Below are positions 1 through 6,851 of a DNA stretch of 17,135 nucleotides, in pieces; the stretch's first letter is position 1, and the number at the start of each line of letters is the position of its first letter. Position numbers and translations under genes: made by a program. This stretch comes from Polyangium jinanense (GTDB lineage Bacteria > Myxococcota > Polyangia > Polyangiales > Polyangiaceae): positions 1 through 17,135 of the forward strand of contig NZ_JAGTJJ010000113.1 in the NCBI RefSeq assembly GCF_028435365.1, in the 5' to 3' direction. The notes beneath the pieces are model-generated. The model had not been told where the DNA came from. It was given only the letters and a program-made list of their open reading frames with translations, and ran no database searches.

Positions 1-24
1 TCGAGACCGCCACGCTGTCCCTGG

Positions 25-145
25 TCTTCCAACGGGCCCGTTGGAAGAACTGCGCGGAGCGCAGTTCTTCCACCCTCGGTCCAGGCCGTGCCTGGTCCGG
101 GTCGAGGGGCGGACAGCCCCCGCGGGGCCCGGGGCAGAGCCCCGG
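25..145 (-). repeat. Four-hairpin 3'-end module, copy R1
   Basis: Non-coding stretch next to the stop codon of the minus-strand lipoprotein gene (stop at 165-167). Read away from that stop it contains four hairpins. P4 is at 129-145 (CCGGGGC/GCCCCGG, 3-nt loop). P3 is at 106-120 (GGGGC/GCCCC, loop GGACA). P2 is at 78-98 (CCAGGC/GCCTGG core, with a mismatch just outside the core). P1 is at 42-72 (14-bp stem, loop GGA). A further perfect 24-bp palindrome (P0, 25-48) shares its right arm with the left arm of P1, so the two cannot form together. The same order recurs at 5756-5855 and 5936-6044. No T-tract follows any stem, so it is not a textbook intrinsic terminator. It could act as a terminator, an mRNA 3'-end stabiliser, a structured RNA or a REP-type DNA element. 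Positions 1-24 show nothing else. Confidence 0.75.
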
Positions 146-164
146 CGCGGCGGCCCCAGGAAGC

Positions 165-1982
165 CTAGAGCGCGCCGCGGCGCTTGACGAGCTCCTGGAT
201 GGCGAGGTTTGCGACGTCGAGGCGCATCCATGGATCGTTTGCCCCGACCCCTTCCCCACCCTTTCCGAGGGCGAACACGACGGGCGCGCTCGGGCCGAGG
301 TCGGCCTTGCCGGCGCGGCGATTCAGGAGGCGTAAGGGGTCCACGAATGCGACGAATGCCGTCTTGTCGCCGACGGCCGCGACGGCTGATTTCGCCTCGG
401 CGCGGCCGGAGAGGTTTTCCTTGCCCGGCGATTCGAGGATGGTCCGGAACGCAGCCTTGGCGTCGTAGCCACCCGCGAGGACGAGACCGTCCTTGCCGAG
501 CATGTAGAGCACGTCGATCGTGCTCGGCACGCCCTCCAGCGACGCTGCGGGTTTGTCTTTCCGGTCTTTGCTCGCTTTTTCGTCCTTCTTTCCTTTGTCG
601 TCCTTGCCGTCGACGCGCGCGAGGCGGATGCGGCGGATGTCGCCTGGGAGGTTTTCGAGGACGGTTTTTCCGGTGCTGACCTCGATCTCGTTCTGGCCGA
701 GCCACGAGGCGAAGCTTTTCCGTTTGGCGAGGCCGAGGAGGTTTCCGAGGGCCTCGTCGAGCTTGCCTTCGTCGGCGACGTCGCTGCGCGCATAAATGGC
801 CGGGCCCGTGGAAAGGAGCGAGACGCCGGCTGTGAAGGAGTCGCCGCGGCCCTCGGCGACGGCGACGAGCGCGGCCGAGAGGGCGGCGCGGTCGTCCTCG
901 GGGACGTCCTTGCCCATCGCCGCGGCGAGGGCGTCGGCGTATTTCTTGGCGTCGGTCGTGCGCGATTTCGAGCTGTCTTGCAGATACACCGCGATGTCGG
1001 TGTCGGCTGGCAATTCGAGCAGGCGGCGCGGGTCGCCGACGGTCATCGCGGCGAGGTTCGAGGCGCCGGCGGAGCCCTCGCGTGGCGTGCCGAGCAGGCG
1101 CAGGTGCGCCGCGCGGTCGTCGAAATCGAGGGTGATGCGCGCGTGGTCGAGCTCGACGAGAATGCCGAGCAAGGCGTCCACGAGCCCATTCAGCGGGCTC
1201 GGGACGGGCGTGGGCGCTTTGCCGCCCTCGGCGGTCGCGCCGGGGCGCGGACGCGGACGGAGGCTCTCCCAGCTCGATCGCAGACCCTTTTCGATCGGGC
1301 CGCCGAGCGCCTCGCGCGGCAGCTCGAAGGCGACGTCGGCCTTCGGCATCTTCGCCGTGGGCAAGGTGCGCGCGACGTACGGGCCGACGTCGAGCAGGTC
1401 CGCGGTCTCCTGCGCGAAGAGAAGGTAGTTGCCGAGCAGGCCGATCACGATCGAGCGAGCGCCGCCGTCCTTGGGCTCGAGCAGGGTGATGGAGGTCTTC
1501 TCGTCGACGCGGATCTGGAAGCGCGCGTTCTCGCCCTTCACGAGCAAGCTCTCGACCTTGCCGGCGTCGCGCACGTGGATGCCCATCGCCGAGCGCGGGC
1601 GGCCGCCGCCGGTACGCTCGACGAGCGCGCCGACGAGCGGGAGGTTGCCGTCGATCTCGGTGGAGACGGCGAGCGGCAAGCCGAGGAGCGTGACCGCGAG
1701 GTTGCCGGCGTTCGAGGGGAGGAAGAGCGCAGGTCCACCGACGGCCGCGCGCGCCTTGGCCCAGGCCTCGTCGGGGTTCGGGACGAAGACCTCGGCGAGC
1801 AGGCCCGCCGGCGCGGGGATCGGCTCGAGGGGCGCGACCTTCTGCGGCGGCGGGGGCTGTTCGTCCTTGCAACCCGTGAGGGTCACAGGGAGCGCGAGGG
1901 CAACGGCGAAGAGGAGCCCGCGGGTGATGCGGGTGATGGCACGTCGGGGACGTCCTCGGAGGGGCGGGGCGTGGGCGCTCAT
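165..1982 (-). CDS. Large lipoprotein of unknown function
   Basis: Encodes 605 residues that I cannot assign to a named family. ATG at 1980-1982 is chosen because it gives an Arg-rich n-region, a hydrophobic stretch (about 22-36) and a lipobox L-T-G-C with the acylated Cys at position 38. The frame stays open far upstream, but that part is antisense to the next gene. A short Pro-rich linker follows the Cys. The rest is predicted soluble, alternating beta-like and helical stretches, with a Lys/Asp-rich charged insert at about residues 455-477. Stop TAG is at 165-167. No membrane segments follow the signal, so a lipid-anchored protein on the periplasmic face of inner or outer membrane is likely. 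It is transcribed divergently from the SDR-like gene at 2061 and its 3' end abuts hairpin module R1. The gene is sound; the function is unknown. Confidence 0.85.
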   Translation of the reverse strand: MSAHAPPLRGRPRRAITRITRGLLFAVALALPVTLTGCKDEQPPPPQKVAPLEPIPAPAGLLAEVFVPNPDEAWAKARAAVGGPALFLPSNAGNLAVTLLGLPLAVSTEIDGNLPLVGALVERTGGGRPRSAMGIHVRDAGKVESLLVKGENARFQIRVDEKTSITLLEPKDGGARSIVIGLLGNYLLFAQETADLLDVGPYVARTLPTAKMPKADVAFELPREALGGPIEKGLRSSWESLRPRPRPGATAEGGKAPTPVPSPLNGLVDALLGILVELDHARITLDFDDRAAHLRLLGTPREGSAGASNLAAMTVGDPRRLLELPADTDIAVYLQDSSKSRTTDAKKYADALAAAMGKDVPEDDRAALSAALVAVAEGRGDSFTAGVSLLSTGPAIYARSDVADEGKLDEALGNLLGLAKRKSFASWLGQNEIEVSTGKTVLENLPGDIRRIRLARVDGKDDKGKKDEKASKDRKDKPAASLEGVPSTIDVLYMLGKDGLVLAGGYDAKAAFRTILESPGKENLSGRAEAKSAVAAVGDKTAFVAFVDPLRLLNRRAGKADLGPSAPVVFALGKGGEGVGANDPWMRLDVANLAIQELVKRRGAL

Positions 1983-2060
1983 CGTACGTCGGAAGGCTAG
2001 TACGAATCGCGGGCCCGTTTCACCCCGGTCTGTGGGGTTCGCATGCGGTAAGCTCGGCAC
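1983..2060. promoter_or_regulatory. Divergent intergenic region, presumed promoters
   Basis: These 78 bp separate the divergent starts of the lipoprotein gene (ATG at 1980-1982, minus) and the SDR-like gene (GTG at 2061, plus), so promoters for both must lie here or inside the neighbouring coding sequence. I see no convincing -35/-10 pair and only weak ribosome binding sites on either side. The assignment is positional. Confidence 0.35.
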
Positions 2061-3194
2061 GTGCCCCGCCCCGGTCACGACGAGGTCGTGCTGATCAACG
2101 GGTTCCCTTCGCTCTACGCGCAGCGGATCACCGAGCACGTGCTCTCCACGAACCCCCGCGCGTTCGTGTACGTGGTCGTGCGGGCCGAGGAGAAGGTCGA
2201 GGCCGATCGGGCGCTCGTCGGGCTCGGGGAGGCGGAAGCAACACGAACCCGCGTGCTCGAAGGAGATCCGGCAGCGATGGATCTCGGTCTTTCGGGCCCG
2301 GAGTACCGGCAGCTCGCATCGGAGGTCGATCGGATCCACCACGCGGCGCACGCGGCATGGGTGGGGATGGACGAGGCCACCGCGGCGCGAGCGAACGTGG
2401 CGACGACGGCGGAGATCCTGGAGCTCGCGCGGGCGTCGAGCTCGCTCGAAGCCCTGGTCGTGCACTCGACGGCGGCCGTGTCGGGCGACCGGACGGGCGT
2501 GGTGTACGAGGAGGATCTGGAAGCCGGGCAAGAGTTCCACGACGAGGCCGCGCGGGCGCGAATGCGGGCCGAGGCGCTGGCCCGGCGCGCGAGCAAGACC
2601 GTGCCGATCGTGATCGTGCGGCCCGGGGCGGTGGTCGGCGCGTCGGGGCCAGAGGATCGGCTCGACGTGCTGCATCTCGCGGCGCTCTTGGCGTTGACGA
2701 CGCCGGCGGAGATCCCGCTGCCCTTGCCGCAACGAGGCGAGGTGCCGGTGCACGTGGTGCCGATGGAGTACGTGGTCCGCGCGTCGTGCGCGCTCGGGCG
2801 GATGCCGGAGGCGCGTGGGAAGACGTTCCACCTCGTGGATCCGCATCCGATCGCGGCGCGACGTTTCTTCGAAGTGCTCGGGCGCGCAGCGCGCGGGAGC
2901 AACCTGCGGCAGGTGCCGGCGAGCTCCGCGGCGATGCTCCTGCGTACGCCGGGGATCGAGCGCTTCGTGCGCAGCCCCAAGACGTTCCTGGAGCAGATCG
3001 CGCGCGGCGTGCGGTACGACGCGCGCGCCGCGATGAACGCGCTCGCGGGGACCGGGATCACGTGCGCGCCGTTCGAGGCCTACGCCGAGGAGCTCGTGCG
3101 CGAGGTGGAAGAACATGTCACCGCCAGGCGCGCACCGCGGCCGCCGTCGTCGTCTCCAGGGGGAGAAGCAGAGGTGTACGATCCGTTCTCCTGA
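2061..3194 (+). CDS. Extended SDR-like (NAD-epimerase/thioester-reductase type) protein, probably catalytically inactive
   Basis: Encodes 377 residues with the layout of an extended short-chain dehydrogenase/reductase of the thioester-reductase/male-sterility-like subgroup. The N-terminal beta strand and nucleotide loop (VVLINGFPSLYA, 9-20) correspond to the usual TGFPGxxG form, but the Thr and two Gly are replaced by Asn, Ser and Ala. An HHAAH strand, an ANVATT helix, the VHSTAAVSG strand with its Ser, a VRPGAVVG strand and a GKTFHLVDPHP strand follow in the expected order. Where the family has YxxxK, the residues are Ala163 and Arg167, so the Tyr/Lys pair needed for hydride transfer is missing. 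The start is GTG at 2061, with a weak ribosome binding site. It overlaps the next gene by 80 nt, suggesting co-transcription. It may bind a nucleotide or act as a scaffold. The fold is fairly certain; the loss of activity is inferred. Confidence 0.85.
   Translation: MPRPGHDEVVLINGFPSLYAQRITEHVLSTNPRAFVYVVVRAEEKVEADRALVGLGEAEATRTRVLEGDPAAMDLGLSGPEYRQLASEVDRIHHAAHAAWVGMDEATAARANVATTAEILELARASSSLEALVVHSTAAVSGDRTGVVYEEDLEAGQEFHDEAARARMRAEALARRASKTVPIVIVRPGAVVGASGPEDRLDVLHLAALLALTTPAEIPLPLPQRGEVPVHVVPMEYVVRASCALGRMPEARGKTFHLVDPHPIAARRFFEVLGRAARGSNLRQVPASSAAMLLRTPGIERFVRSPKTFLEQIARGVRYDARAAMNALAGTGITCAPFEAYAEELVREVEEHVTARRAPRPPSSSPGGEAEVYDPFS
3102..3111 (+). promoter_or_regulatory. Ribosome binding site inside the SDR-like gene
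   Basis: A purine-rich GAGGTGGAAG sits just upstream of ATG 3115, inside the 3' end of the SDR-like gene. It is the main reason for choosing that start, although it makes the two genes overlap by 80 nt in different frames. Confidence 0.5.
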
Positions 3195-4521
3195 GGTTTT
3201 CTGGGCGGGAGCGTTGCTCACGCTCGTCGTCACGGCCTGCGGCGGGGAACATCGGCTGCCAGCCGACGCGGGGCCGGTCCCGTCGCGTGCCGTCGCGTCT
3301 GCGTCCGCATCCGCGTCTGCGTCCGCCGACGTGCCCGCGCCGCCCGCGTCGGCGAGCGTCGCTGCGCCGATCGAGACGGCGATCCCGGACGAGGCGGCAT
3401 CCGCGGCTCCGACGCCCGCGCTCCCGATGGGCGAGCCCGAGCTTTCGCGGTTCCAAGCGGCGCTGCGAGAGCTCGGCCGAGGCGGTCGCAAGGCGCACGT
3501 GCGGATCCTCTGGCTCGGCGATTCGCACGGGCAGGCGGACTTCTGGACCGGGGCGCTGCGCGACGTCTTGCAGAAACGGTTCGGCAAGGCCGGGCCGGGG
3601 TTCGTGCACGTCGGCTGGAAGCAGTACAGGCACGACGGCGTGCGGCTGTCGACCGACGACAAGTGGACGATCCGGCCGAAGGTGCCGGCCGCGTCGTCAC
3701 GAACGGGCGACGGCATCTTCGGGCTCGGCGGGCTCGTGACGACGGGTCCGGCCGGCAGCGGTCGCGCGCGGGTGAACGTGACGGACGAAGGGATTCAGAG
3801 CCGGCTGTCGTGGGACGTGTGCTACCGGCTGCGCTCGGCCGACGACGAGCTCGAGGTCTCGCTCGGGAGCGGGCCAAAGACGAAGATCCGCGCGACCGCG
3901 ACCGAGCCGCCAGGCGAGCTCCGGCACCTGTTGCTCGTGAGCGAAGGGCGCGAGACGCTGCAGGTGACGCCGACGCGCGGCAATCCCGAGCTCTGCGGGG
4001 TGGTGATCGAGACGGATCCAGCCGAGCGGCCAGGGGTGGTGCTCGACACGCTGGGGATCAACGGGGCGCGGTTCGGGACGCCGCTCGCCTGGGATGAAGC
4101 GAGCTTCGGGGCCGAGCTCGCCCGGCGGAAGCCGTCGCTCGTGGTGCTGGAGTACGGGACGAACGAGGCGGGCGACGTGGCCGTGGATCCGGCGAAGTAC
4201 ACGCAAAGGCTCGTGCGGCTCGTGGAGCGCATCCGCCGCTTCGCGCCCGACACGGACTGTCTCGCGCTCGCGCCGACGGATCGCGCCGACACCCGCGCAC
4301 GCACGCCGCTCGTTCGTGACGCGATCCGCGAGGGCGCGAGGCAGGCCGGGTGCAGCTTCTGGGACACGTACACCGTCATGGGCGGTGAGGGCTCGATCCG
4401 AGCGTGGGCCGCAGAGTCGCCCGCGCGCGCGGCAGGCGACGGCGTGCACCTGACGCAGCGGGGCTACCGGGATCTCGGCGAGTCGCTCGCGACGCACGTC
4501 CTCCGCGGTTTGCCCCCGTGA
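3115..4521 (+). CDS. SGNH/GDSL-type hydrolase lipoprotein
   Basis: Encodes 468 residues. The N-terminus has an Arg-rich n-region, a hydrophobic segment (about 28-39) and a lipobox V-T-A-C with Cys42. A low-complexity Ser/Ala/Pro tether follows, encoded by near-perfect 6-bp repeats at about 3295-3327. The catalytic domain shows the SGNH blocks: GDSH (135-138, nucleophile Ser137), YGTNEA (347-352, the block III Asn being Asn350) and DGVH (442-445, catalytic Asp442 and His445). This predicts an exported, lipid-anchored esterase or O-deacetylase acting on cell-surface polysaccharide, peptidoglycan or lipid; the substrate cannot be read from the sequence. Between the blocks lies a 200-residue region with beta-rich character, which may be an extra carbohydrate-binding-like domain as in two-domain SGNH enzymes. 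It lies between the SDR-like and kinase genes on the same strand. Confidence 0.85.
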   Translation: MSPPGAHRGRRRRLQGEKQRCTIRSPEVFWAGALLTLVVTACGGEHRLPADAGPVPSRAVASASASASASADVPAPPASASVAAPIETAIPDEAASAAPTPALPMGEPELSRFQAALRELGRGGRKAHVRILWLGDSHGQADFWTGALRDVLQKRFGKAGPGFVHVGWKQYRHDGVRLSTDDKWTIRPKVPAASSRTGDGIFGLGGLVTTGPAGSGRARVNVTDEGIQSRLSWDVCYRLRSADDELEVSLGSGPKTKIRATATEPPGELRHLLLVSEGRETLQVTPTRGNPELCGVVIETDPAERPGVVLDTLGINGARFGTPLAWDEASFGAELARRKPSLVVLEYGTNEAGDVAVDPAKYTQRLVRLVERIRRFAPDTDCLALAPTDRADTRARTPLVRDAIREGARQAGCSFWDTYTVMGGEGSIRAWAAESPARAAGDGVHLTQRGYRDLGESLATHVLRGLPP

Positions 4522-4575
4522 AACCCATGCTCGTCCCCGGAAAAACGGCCGAGGCGCGTTTCCTGCAAACACCCG

Positions 4576-4591
4576 CCCCCTTCGGAGGGGG
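4576..4591 (+). promoter_or_regulatory. Hairpin covering the kinase ribosome binding site
   Basis: CCCCC (4576-4580) can pair with GGGGG (4587-4591) across the loop TTCGGA. The right arm is part of the GGAGGGGGA ribosome binding site for ATG 4595, so folding would hide it. This may limit translation or make it depend on ribosomes arriving from upstream. It is short and in a GC-rich context, so chance is possible. Confidence 0.35.
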
Positions 4592-4594
4592 AGC

Positions 4595-5740
4595 ATGGCC
4601 CGAGCGGGCGAGCTGTTGGGGGACCGATACCGGCTGATCCGGGCAATCGGCGCAGGCGGGATGGGGACCGTGTGGTGGGCCCGCGACGAACGGATCGGGC
4701 GTGACGTGGCGCTGAAGCTCTCACCCCCCGAGAGCGGCGTCACCGGGGATCCCGGCTTCGTGCGCGAGGCGCACATGGCCGCGCAGATCTCCCATCCAAA
4801 CGTCGTGGGTGTCCTCGACGCCGGCGAGGCCGCCCGAGAGCGGCGCTTCCTGGTGATGGAGCTGCTCCACGGCGAGACGCTCGCCGAGAGGCTGCGCTCG
4901 CGCGAGCCGCTGCCCGTCGCGGAGGCCTTGTCGATCGCGATCGAGGTTTGTCGAGGGCTCGAGGCGATCCACGCGCACGGGATCGTGCATCGGGACGTGA
5001 AGCCGGAGAACATCTTCCTCGCGGACATACCGGGCGAGGGGCGCGTGCCAAAGCTGCTCGACTTCGGGTGCAGCGCGCCGATGGGCACGCCCGCTCTGCC
5101 GAGCGGGTTCGTCCCGACGCCCCCGCGGGCAGGCGAGTCGAACGAGCCTTCGCCCGAGGGGACGCCGGGGGTCGTGGGGACCCCGCAGTACATGAGTCCG
5201 GAGCAAGCACGCGGCGACGAGGACGTGGACGGGCGCGCGGATCTCTGGGCGCTCGGGGCGGTCCTGTACGAGGCACTCGCAGGGCGGGCGCCGTTCGACG
5301 GGACGGACGTGGACGCGACGATCGAGGCCGTGCTCTCGGAAGAGCCGGGCCCGCTGCCGGGCTGGGTCCCAGAGGGCGCGCGGCGGCTCGTGGCGAAGTG
5401 CCTCGAGAAGGATCAACGCCGGCGGTATCCGAACGCGCGGGCGCTGCGGATGGCGCTGGAGGAGGCGCTCGCCGATTTCATGGGCGCGTCCTCGACAGGG
5501 TTCACGCGAAGCCGGGGTTCGTCGGTGCGGCCACCTGCACGAGGTCGCGGGCGAACCGCAGGGCTTACGATCGCGACGGGGCTCGTGCTCTTCGCCGCGG
5601 CATCCCTTCCCTCCTTGGAAGTCGCGCGGCGGGCAGCGGCGCACCTGCTGCGCGCGACGGTCGGGGATGCGGTGAAGGCCGCCGCGAGCCGCTCACGCGA
5701 GGCGGTGCTGGACGAGGTGAGGCCCGACGAACCGCGGTGA
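4595..5740 (+). CDS. Membrane-anchored Ser/Thr protein kinase (PknB-like)
   Basis: Encodes 381 residues with a complete eukaryote-like kinase domain (about 12-300): Gly-rich loop IGAGGMG (18-24), VALK with Lys41, catalytic loop HRDVKPEN (132-139, Asp134), DFG (156-158), GTPQYMSPEQ (195-204) and DLWALG. All catalytic residues are present, so it should be active. The segment between DFG and SPE is 46 residues, roughly 20 more than usual, with a Pro/Gly/Ser-rich insert in the activation loop. A basic juxtamembrane stretch leads to one TM helix (about 324-339) and a short C-terminal tail of about 40 residues, so there is no large sensor domain outside. A strong GGAGGGGGA ribosome binding site precedes ATG 4595. 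It is downstream of the SGNH hydrolase gene by 73 nt and probably co-transcribed. Its 3' end is followed by hairpin module R2. Confidence 0.93.
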   Translation: MARAGELLGDRYRLIRAIGAGGMGTVWWARDERIGRDVALKLSPPESGVTGDPGFVREAHMAAQISHPNVVGVLDAGEAARERRFLVMELLHGETLAERLRSREPLPVAEALSIAIEVCRGLEAIHAHGIVHRDVKPENIFLADIPGEGRVPKLLDFGCSAPMGTPALPSGFVPTPPRAGESNEPSPEGTPGVVGTPQYMSPEQARGDEDVDGRADLWALGAVLYEALAGRAPFDGTDVDATIEAVLSEEPGPLPGWVPEGARRLVAKCLEKDQRRRYPNARALRMALEEALADFMGASSTGFTRSRGSSVRPPARGRGRTAGLTIATGLVLFAAASLPSLEVARRAAAHLLRATVGDAVKAAASRSREAVLDEVRPDEPR

Positions 5741-5755
5741 CGGACGGGCGTCGCG

Positions 5756-5855
5756 CCGGGGTTTCACCCCGGACCCCAGCAGGGGCTATCCGCCCCTGCA
5801 CCCGGACCAGCGCAAGCGCTGGACCCGGGGCGACAGCGCGCGATGCGCGCTGTCG
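5756..5855 (+). repeat. Four-hairpin 3'-end module, copy R2
   Basis: Starts 15 nt after the kinase stop. In gene orientation: P4 at 5756-5772 (CCGGGGT/ACCCCGG, loop TTC); P3 at 5779-5799 (GCAGGGGC/GCCCCTGC, loop TATCC, the complement of GGATA); P2 at 5804-5825 (CCAGCGC/GCGCTGG with a mismatch just outside the core); P1 at 5831-5855 (CGACAGCGCGC/GCGCGCTGTCG, loop GAT). All arms listed are perfectly paired. It lies in inverted orientation to R3 and shares its architecture, but several stem sequences differ with pairing kept. It belongs to the 309-nt gene-free stretch 5741-6049. Confidence 0.75.
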
Positions 5856-5935
5856 ACAGGGAAGACGTCCCCAGCACGTACGGCAGCGCTGCTGTCTCCG
5901 CTGGCAACGCCGCTCGTGGTCTTGCCTCGGCCTGT
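5856..5935. other. Spacer between inverted modules R2 and R3
   Basis: About 80 nt with no gene. It contains a perfect 10-bp palindrome GCAGCGCTGC (5883-5892). Its right part (about 5917-5937) resembles the segment left of P1 in R1 (shared TGGTCTT, then CGG and GTT at similar spacing), so the repeat unit may extend about 25-30 nt past P1. Confidence 0.5.
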
Positions 5936-6044
5936 TCGATGAACTGCGCATCGCGCAGTTCATCGACCCCGGGTCCAGCGCTTGCGCTGGTCCGGGGTGC
6001 AGGGGGCGGACAGCCCCCTGCTGGGGTGCGGGGCAACGCCCCGC
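5936..6044 (-). repeat. Four-hairpin 3'-end module, copy R3
   Basis: Ends 5 nt from the stop codon of the minus-strand metallo-oxidase-like gene (6050). Read away from that gene: P4 at 6028-6044 (GCGGGGC/GCCCCGC, loop AAC on plus); P3 at 5999-6021 (GCAGGGGGC/GCCCCCTGC, loop GGACA); P2 at 5972-5993 (CCAGCGC/GCGCTGG, 2-nt loop, with a mismatch just outside); P1 at 5936-5966 (14-bp stem, loop ATC). It is closest in sequence to R1 in P1 and to R2 in P2 and P3. Confidence 0.75.
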
Positions 6045-6049
6045 TCCTC

Positions 6050-6790
6050 TCAGACGAGATGCCGCGCCACGGCCGAGCGATACGCTTGCCAGAGCGTGAG
6101 GGCTTCGGTCATCGCGTCGACGAGCGAAGCTGCGAGGTCACTCTGGGGCGGGACGTGGGCGAGGAGCATGTTCCACGCGTCGCGGCGATGCCCTCCCTCG
6201 ACGGCGCGGTGGGCGCGGGCGAGGCGCATGCGCTCGGGGGGACAGCCGTAGTGCAGGACCATCGGGTGCGTGCGGATGACTTCGTCGATTGGCGGGAGGT
6301 TCCGTGTGCCTTCGAGCTCGGCGCGCTCGTGCACGCTGCCCTCGACGAAGATGGTGAGGACCGCGGCGCCGATCTGCCAGGGCGGGCTCGCGCTCACGCG
6401 GTCGAGCATCGCGCGGTAGGTGAGGGCCTCGGGTTCGAGCGGGATCGAGGGGTCTTCGATCGAGGCGCGATCGATGCTGAGACCGTCGATCATCTCCAGG
6501 AACAGGGCCGGGTGCGGGACGCCGAGGCTCAGCTTTCCGGTCTGCTCTTCGTAGAGGTTCTCGGCGAGCGCGATGCGCACGTCGTCGGGTGGTCCTTGGC
6601 CGAGGACACGCGCGAGCAGCACCGGGAAGTCGCGCACGTAGGTGCGGTATTCGTGGCGGAAATGCGCGGCGAGCGCGTCGCGCGAGAGGCCCGGCTTCGT
6701 GAGCTTCGGCCAGGCCTCGTGGTTCTTCTGGTCCATGATGGAAAGCAGGCGCTCGACGAGCACACCGCGCTCCCCCCTCGCGATCGTCAT
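6050..6790 (-). CDS. Haem-oxygenase-fold putative iron-containing oxidase (PqqC/TenA/CADD-like)
   Basis: Encodes 246 residues, largely alpha-helical, resembling the haem-oxygenase-like di-metal oxidase group (iron-containing redox enzymes; relatives include PqqC, TenA and CADD). Candidate metal ligands are Glu77 and Glu81 in ENLYEE, His93 in the following VPHPALF, and His180, His194, Glu198 and His201 in the C-terminal AHRAVEGGH region. The spacing fits the family, but which residues bind metal is inferred. ATG at 6790 is chosen because a perfect GAGGAGG ribosome binding site lies 9 nt upstream (6800-6806); a longer open frame exists but lacks such support. It is the second gene of a two-gene operon with the cysteine-cluster protein, 61 nt downstream of that stop. 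It likely oxidises a small molecule or a side chain delivered by its partner. TenA-like activity is an alternative. Confidence 0.75.
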   Translation of the reverse strand: MTIARGERGVLVERLLSIMDQKNHEAWPKLTKPGLSRDALAAHFRHEYRTYVRDFPVLLARVLGQGPPDDVRIALAENLYEEQTGKLSLGVPHPALFLEMIDGLSIDRASIEDPSIPLEPEALTYRAMLDRVSASPPWQIGAAVLTIFVEGSVHERAELEGTRNLPPIDEVIRTHPMVLHYGCPPERMRLARAHRAVEGGHRRDAWNMLLAHVPPQSDLAASLVDAMTEALTLWQAYRSAVARHLV

Positions 6791-6799
6791 GGGCTCGAT

Positions 6800-6806
6800 C
6801 CTCCTC
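6800..6806 (-). promoter_or_regulatory. Strong ribosome binding site for the metallo-oxidase-like gene
   Basis: GAGGAGG on the minus strand with a 9-nt spacer to ATG 6790. It lies in the 61-nt gap after the upstream gene's stop and decides the start of this gene. Confidence 0.8.
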
Positions 6807-6851
6807 GGATCGTTATGACGTCGAAGCGTCCGCGTGCACGCGATCGCCGCG

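Noticed and set aside
25..145. R1 as an ordinary intrinsic terminator
   Set aside because: No T-tract follows any stem, there are four hairpins rather than one, and the same unit recurs elsewhere; a termination role remains possible but not by the standard pattern.
1983..3716. Open extension of the minus-strand lipoprotein frame upstream of its start
   Set aside because: It is antisense to the SDR-like and SGNH genes, has Arg/His-rich composition typical of GC-rich shadow frames, and the lipoprotein signal fixes the start at 1982.
5756..6044. CRISPR-like array
   Set aside because: The repeats are two inverted copies of a multi-hairpin unit, not short direct repeats with equal spacers, and no cas gene is near.
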